Source of the DNA: Nocardia blacklockiae
GTDB lineage: Bacteria > Actinomycetota > Actinomycetes > Mycobacteriales > Mycobacteriaceae
NCBI RefSeq assembly: GCF_015477355.1
Contig: NZ_JADLRJ010000003.1
Span: 372,001 to 436,000, forward strand
DNA: 64,000 bases
Direction of reading: 5' to 3'
The position numbers and the translations under genes are program-made. Of this stretch, positions 60,635 through 64,000 are shown piece by piece (the stretch's first letter is position 1; every line of letters begins with the position of its first letter). The notes under the pieces were generated by a model that was not told the DNA's origin, made no database searches, and saw nothing but the letters and a program-made list of their open reading frames with translations.

Positions 60635-61175
60635 TCCGCACGCTGCCGCCGCAGGAGATCCAGACGGTTTAGAAGTTTCCGAGGGTGGAGATTCTCACCT
60701 CAGGAAGGATGGCTCAAATCCGAAGCCTTCGTCTGCCGAAGGGCCACGAAAAGGGCTATTTGGTGGCATGGCGAGGTACCTGCAAGCGGCTCAGGGCTTC
60801 CTACGGGAGTTAGAGAAGGCCAGGACCCGGAGCCGCGTCGACCGGATGCGTTCCGACTGCGACCTATGGGCGAAACTGTTCCTAAGAAGCGTAGGGGACA
60901 AAGCCCCGATGATGCTTGCTGAGGAATATTTTCAGACGCGAGTTCTTGCGGACCACACCTTGTCCGAAACAGAGATGGCAAGACGTAGGTCGGATCTAGA
61001 AAAAGTCGCCGTAGCGGGAGATGTGCAGCCCTACGACAAAGTACGCCAAATTCTCGCCTACATACAGCGATACGGCGATGCATCATTCCTCACAGATCGG
61101 AGGATGGAAAAGATCGCTCAGGAATGGTGCGACCGTGAAGCTGGCGATGGTGATACTGCGATCGAGCCCAAATGA
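60621..61175 (+). CDS. Helical soluble protein of unknown function, third gene of the DHOD-like unit
   Basis: 184 residues from ATG 60621, which lies inside the end of the membrane-protein gene (14-bp overlap, so translation is probably coupled). The first 45 residues are polar and low-complexity; the rest is charged helix (YLQAAQGFLRELEKARTRSR; AEEYFQTRVLADHTLSETEMARRRSDLEKVAVAG; ILAYIQRYGDASFLTDRRMEKIAQEW). No domain recognised. Its AT-richer codons match the two genes before it and not the window as a whole. Confidence 0.65.
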   Translation: MSADDPHAAAAGDPDGLEVSEGGDSHLRKDGSNPKPSSAEGPRKGLFGGMARYLQAAQGFLRELEKARTRSRVDRMRSDCDLWAKLFLRSVGDKAPMMLAEEYFQTRVLADHTLSETEMARRRSDLEKVAVAGDVQPYDKVRQILAYIQRYGDASFLTDRRMEKIAQEWCDREAGDGDTAIEPK

Positions 61176-61529
61176 AGTTACCAATGCTAGAATGATGTAT
61201 TCTCTATTGAAGAAATGTTAGACGCTCGACATAAAAGACCCTGGTGAAAAATATTAAACATTCTTAAGAATAAGTCCGATTTGGAGCGCAAGAATCACCT
61301 TGTTCACTATATGAATCCTGCCGTATCGGCCCGTCCTGCATCAACTCGCTTCAAATCGACATACACTGTCGGCGCTCTTTGTGCTGAGGTAACAACAAAT
61401 GGTTGATGGTACTCCTTGATATTTACGCCGAATCGGCCGCTTATCGCTAGTCAATCTTCAAAGGATTGTTCTATCGGACGATCGGCAAGAGCGAAGCGAT
61501 GGCAGGCGCGCTATCCCTGGTATCTAGCC
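61176..61529. other. AT-rich spacer ending the island
   Basis: About 350 bp, the most AT-rich stretch of the window. It contains a perfect 12-bp palindrome ATTCTTAAGAAT (61260-61271), 85 bp after the last island gene, with too short a stem for a convincing terminator. No gene supported. GC climbs again from about 61500, where redoxin-like sequence starts. Confidence 0.55.
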
Positions 61530-61820
61530 CTCGCGGATAGCGACGAATTCGACTCCGCCGACGGTCGCGTTCTCGTCGCCGTACCCGAGTCCAGCGATGT
61601 TGCTGCGGCCTGGAAAACCAAGCGCGGCACCTCATTCCCTGTACTTGTCGGGATCGACGGAACCTCACACGCCTCGATCGGTTTGGCGCGCAAAGTCTTC
61701 AGTACGATGCAGCAGTCCGGCACCCTCCTCGTCGACACGAACGGCGTCGCCCGCCGCGCCGCGCTCAGGCTGGGCTTCGGCTACACCACGGCGCGCTTCG
61801 GAAGCGTAGACGAGATCTAG
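61530..61820 (+). pseudogene. Truncated copy of the redoxin gene at 62892
   Basis: From about 61530 to 61765 the plus strand encodes DSDEFDSADGRVLVAVPESS, then DVAAAWKTKRGTSFPVLVG and IGLARKVFSTMQQSGTLLVD, which aligns almost residue for residue with the middle of the intact redoxin 1.5 kb downstream; the DNA is about as similar. The N-terminal third with the CPVC active site is missing, and the C-terminus diverges after VARRAA. The frame is closed at 61820 but has no plausible start of its own. A decayed or partial duplicate. Confidence 0.8.
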
Positions 61821-62335
61821 AAGAGGGAGATGTACTGCGACATCCTGGCGGAGCCGACGCTGCTGTTCAGCGACGAGATCGCACATTGAATTGGCCGAGC
61901 CGCTCGGACGGCTAGAAAAATAGGGCGGGTTCCTCGCAGGGCCGGATTCTGTCTCGAAACGTTGGCCGTAGCCGCAAAGCACGGCGGTGGAGAACATTCG
62001 CATCCATCGACAACGGCATCGGACATCACGCCGATCTGAAAGGGCAAGCACGCGTGGTCGATTCATCTCTCATCGAGCAGTTGACCGTCGACGCCACGAC
62101 CTCGCCGCAGAGCGGCCGGCTACCGACGCGGTGAAGCCGGTGCTGGCGCGGTACCGGGAGGGCTGAGCGTTCGAACACCGCAGGTCACAGTCGTAAGTAG
62201 CGTTCTGTGAATCCTTTTCGGGTTGGGAATGCTCTTATTGTCGTGAAAGTCGAACTCAGATGTGGCAGTGCGCCGACCAGACCCGAATGGTCCCGGATGG
62301 AGACGGAGTGCCGAGCCGTCGAGGAGGTAGGTGGA
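61821..62335. other. Region without a supported gene
   Basis: About 515 bp between the redoxin remnant and the sigma factor. Just before 62166 the plus strand reads AVKPVLARYREG then stop, like the end of a truncated coding sequence, but no upstream part could be assigned. The right end carries the sigma factor promoter and its GAGGAGG ribosome site. Confidence 0.4.
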
Positions 62336-62872
62336 GTGTCGGCCGGGTGGGTCGGTGTGAAGTTGGTGGAGGCGGCTCAGCGGGGGGATCAGGATGCGAT
62401 CTCCGCGGTGGTGCTCGGGGCGCATCCGCATGTGCGGCGGTTTGCGCGGCAATTGTGTGCGTCTTCCGCTGATGCCGAGGATGCCGCGCAGGAGGCGCTG
62501 ATCATTCTGTATCGGAAGATCGGGACATTGCGGGCCGCAACGGCTTTGGCGTCGTGGATGTTCCGGATCGTGCGAAACGAATGTCTGCGGCGGGCGCGGC
62601 CGGTGCTCGACTTGCGGTCGTGGGGCGGTGGTGGTGAGGACGATGTGGTGGGTTCCGCCGAGGACGAAGTGCTGCGCCGGTTCGAGGCCGATCGGATCGC
62701 GCAGGCGATCACCGCGTTGCCCGAGGTGCAGCGGCGGGTTCTGATCATGCGCGATGTGCTCGATTACTCGGGACGGGCGACCGCCGAGGCTCTCGGCCTG
62801 AGTATCGCCGGAATGAAATCGCAGCTGCACCGAGCGCGTACCGCGGTCCGGCAGAGTCTCGCGCACATCTGA
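62336..62872 (+). CDS. ECF-family RNA polymerase sigma factor
   Basis: A 178-residue sigma-70 family factor. Region 2: VRRFARQLCASSADAEDAAQEALIILYRKIGTLRAATALASWMFRIVRNECLRRAR. Region 4: AITALPEVQRRVLIMRDVLDYSGRATAEALGLSIAGMKSQLHRARTAVRQSL. GTG 62336 with AGGAGG 9 nt upstream is used; ATG 62297 is the alternative. No anti-sigma gene follows. Instead a redoxin starts 19 bp downstream, so the pair is probably an operon and may respond to thiol or peroxide stress. Confidence 0.88.
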   Translation: MSAGWVGVKLVEAAQRGDQDAISAVVLGAHPHVRRFARQLCASSADAEDAAQEALIILYRKIGTLRAATALASWMFRIVRNECLRRARPVLDLRSWGGGGEDDVVGSAEDEVLRRFEADRIAQAITALPEVQRRVLIMRDVLDYSGRATAEALGLSIAGMKSQLHRARTAVRQSLAHI

Positions 62873-62891
62873 ATCGAAGGGAAGTTTCACC

Positions 62892-63365
62892 ATGCTCGAA
62901 ACCGGAACTCTCGCACCGGAACTGGAATTCGAGGACAGCGCCGGGCAGCCGTGGCGGCTGTCCGATCACCGCGGCGCGCACGGCACATTGCTGTATTTCA
63001 TGCGGTCGACCTCGTGCCCGGTCTGCAACCGGCACGTCCGCCAGCTTCTCGTGGACCGCGACGACTTCGACTCCGCCAATGTTCGCGTCCTCATCGCCGT
63101 ACCCGAGTCCCGCGATATTGCCGCGGCATGGAAAACCAAGCGCGGCATCTCATTCCCTGTACTGGTCGGGACCGACGGAATCCCACACGACTCGATCGGC
63201 CTGGCGCGCAAAGTTTTTGGCGCGATGCAGCAGTCCGGCACCCTCCTCGTCGACATGAACGGCGTCGTCCGCCACGCCCACAGCGCCACACTGCCCACCG
63301 CGGGTTACGACAGGAAAGGCATCAGCGCGGCCGTCCGCTCCCTGAGCACCGCCACCACAAACTGA
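62892..63365 (+). CDS. Redoxin / AhpC-TSA-like thioredoxin-fold protein
   Basis: A 157-residue thioredoxin-fold protein of the peroxiredoxin-like kind: APELEFEDSAGQPWRLSDHRG, then MRSTSCPVCNRHVRQL with Cys42 and Cys45, and PVLVGTDGIPHDSIGLARKVFG followed by TLLVDMNGVVRHA. GAAGGGAAG precedes the ATG. Encoded 19 bp after an ECF sigma factor. A partial second copy is present upstream at about 61530. It probably reduces peroxides or maintains a thiol-based signal for the sigma factor; the latter is inference. Confidence 0.85.
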   Translation: MLETGTLAPELEFEDSAGQPWRLSDHRGAHGTLLYFMRSTSCPVCNRHVRQLLVDRDDFDSANVRVLIAVPESRDIAAAWKTKRGISFPVLVGTDGIPHDSIGLARKVFGAMQQSGTLLVDMNGVVRHAHSATLPTAGYDRKGISAAVRSLSTATTN

Positions 63366-63528
63366 CCGAAGCTGCTGACACGGGCAATCAGCGAAGTTCG
63401 GCAATGACCGCTGTCCGTCGCAAAGGACGGTATAAGCTGCCCTAGGGGTCGAAACATGTTGTGGGGCAAGGGCCCAGTGTCATTCTGAGTCAGCTGACGC
63501 ACGTTCACTGCGGAACGGGGATGCCTTG

Positions 63529-64000
63529 ATGCACATGACAACCGGAGAGGTGATCCGCCGGGTCCGCAAGTCGATCGGCATGACACAGGCCGAACTCGCT
63601 GCGCTCATTCACCTCACCCAACCCGCCGTCTCCCAGCTGGAACACGACGGTCCGGCTGTTCACGATGTCCGCACGCTGCGTCGAGTGGCCCGTGCGCTCG
63701 GCGTTCCGCTTGACATACTGGTGGTGGAGGACGAAGAGGAGGCGGACGTGAAGCGACGCGAATTCTTCCGAGCCGGTGCACTCGGTGCGGGCAGCCTGGC
63801 CGCGGTCGCCGCAAGCACGTCGTCGCCCGCCGCGGTTCCGATGTCGAACATCAGGGTCGGCGCGGCCGATGTCGCCGCGCTTACCGACAGCGTCAATCAG
63901 ATTCACGACCTCGATCTGGTGATCGGCGGCGACCGCCTGCGCGGTGTCGCGGCGGGCCAGGCGCGTTACGCCCGGCACGTTCTCGATGTCGGTGACTACA
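63529..64000 (+). CDS. XRE-family regulator with twin-arginine-like motif, paralogue of the gene at 56122 (3' end outside window)
   Basis: Starts at ATG 63529 (MHMTTGEVIRRVRKSIGMTQ) and is open to the end of the window, 157 codons. Layout matches the gene at 56122 position for position: HTH (residues 5-55), LDILVVEDEEEADVKRREFFRAGALG with the twin arginines again at 76-77, then IRVGAADVAALTDSVNQIHDLDLVIGGDRL. The two copies therefore come from a duplication or repeated acquisition and bracket the accessory genes between them. Confidence 0.85.
   Translation, partial: MHMTTGEVIRRVRKSIGMTQAELAALIHLTQPAVSQLEHDGPAVHDVRTLRRVARALGVPLDILVVEDEEEADVKRREFFRAGALGAGSLAAVAASTSSPAAVPMSNIRVGAADVAALTDSVNQIHDLDLVIGGDRLRGVAAGQARYARHVLDVGDY

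Noticed and set aside
55343-64000. A complete integrated element bounded by direct repeats of the tRNA-Pro 3' end
   Set aside because: No second copy of the tRNA end and no integrase were found before the window ends; only a possible left boundary can be argued.

Overview
The window is high-GC actinobacterial DNA. It most likely comes from Nocardia or a close mycolic-acid relative. The evidence is the strong G/C-ending codon use, a mycothiol-linked pair (MscR plus a metallo-beta-lactamase-fold hydrolase, and a CPWC mycothiol-dependent nitroreductase homologue), a group-2 truncated haemoglobin, the 180-kDa NAD-glutamate dehydrogenase, and a gene order that resembles the M. tuberculosis block Rv2464c-Rv2478c from memory. 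Many genes appear to be read from leaderless promoters, with a TAnnnT -10 box only 6-8 nt before the start codon.

Layout. 0-7.7 kb: the end of an SGNH acyltransferase, an esterase, then a GntR regulator and a tightly coupled five-gene unit (NCS2 permease, cyanurate/barbiturate ring-opening amidohydrolase, NCS1 permease, biuret-hydrolase-type isochorismatase fold enzyme, alpha/beta hydrolase). This looks like an s-triazine-ring (cyanuric acid to biuret to allophanate) nitrogen-scavenging operon. Palindromic GntR-type operators precede it. 7.8-19 kb: DUF3349, a beta-propeller protein, a fatty-acid desaturase, an HTH/DUF5753 regulator, then a Baeyer-Villiger-like monooxygenase, an aldehyde dehydrogenase, an SRPBCC protein, MscR and the MBL hydrolase, followed by a small alarmone synthetase and tRNA-Arg. 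19-31.5 kb: CopD/CtaG membrane protein, PLP lyase, SSB paralogue, EttA, NAD-GDH, thioesterase and a conserved hypothetical. 31.5-36.3 kb: a local insertion relative to the mycobacterial order, with a gene-poor kilobase, azlC/azlD separated by a 36-bp tandem repeat, XRE-cupin and MarR regulators and an SDR.

36.3-54.8 kb returns to the conserved block: HNH nuclease, glbO, aglA, ctaJ, DUF5130, a ClgR-like regulator, two clpP genes (one with the catalytic serine replaced by glycine), pepN, purC, an ECF42 sigma factor with its DGPF partner, a flavoprotein reductase, the Rv2466c homologue, an M48 protease, rpiB, nei2, a membrane protein and a diguanylate cyclase. 55.2-55.4 kb carries tRNA-Gly(UCC) and tRNA-Pro(UGG).

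The accessory region starts after the tRNAs and runs to the window end. It contains two paralogous XRE regulators with an internal twin-arginine-like motif, a truncated DUF5753 regulator, a decayed redoxin copy next to an intact sigma factor-redoxin pair, and a sharply AT-richer island at about 58.1-61.5 kb. That island holds a three-gene unit: a dihydroorotate-dehydrogenase-like flavoprotein fused to a C-terminal winged helix, a small membrane protein, and a helical soluble protein. I do not recognise this combination as a described system and regard it as the best candidate for something new. The second is the ClpP pair with one predicted dead subunit.
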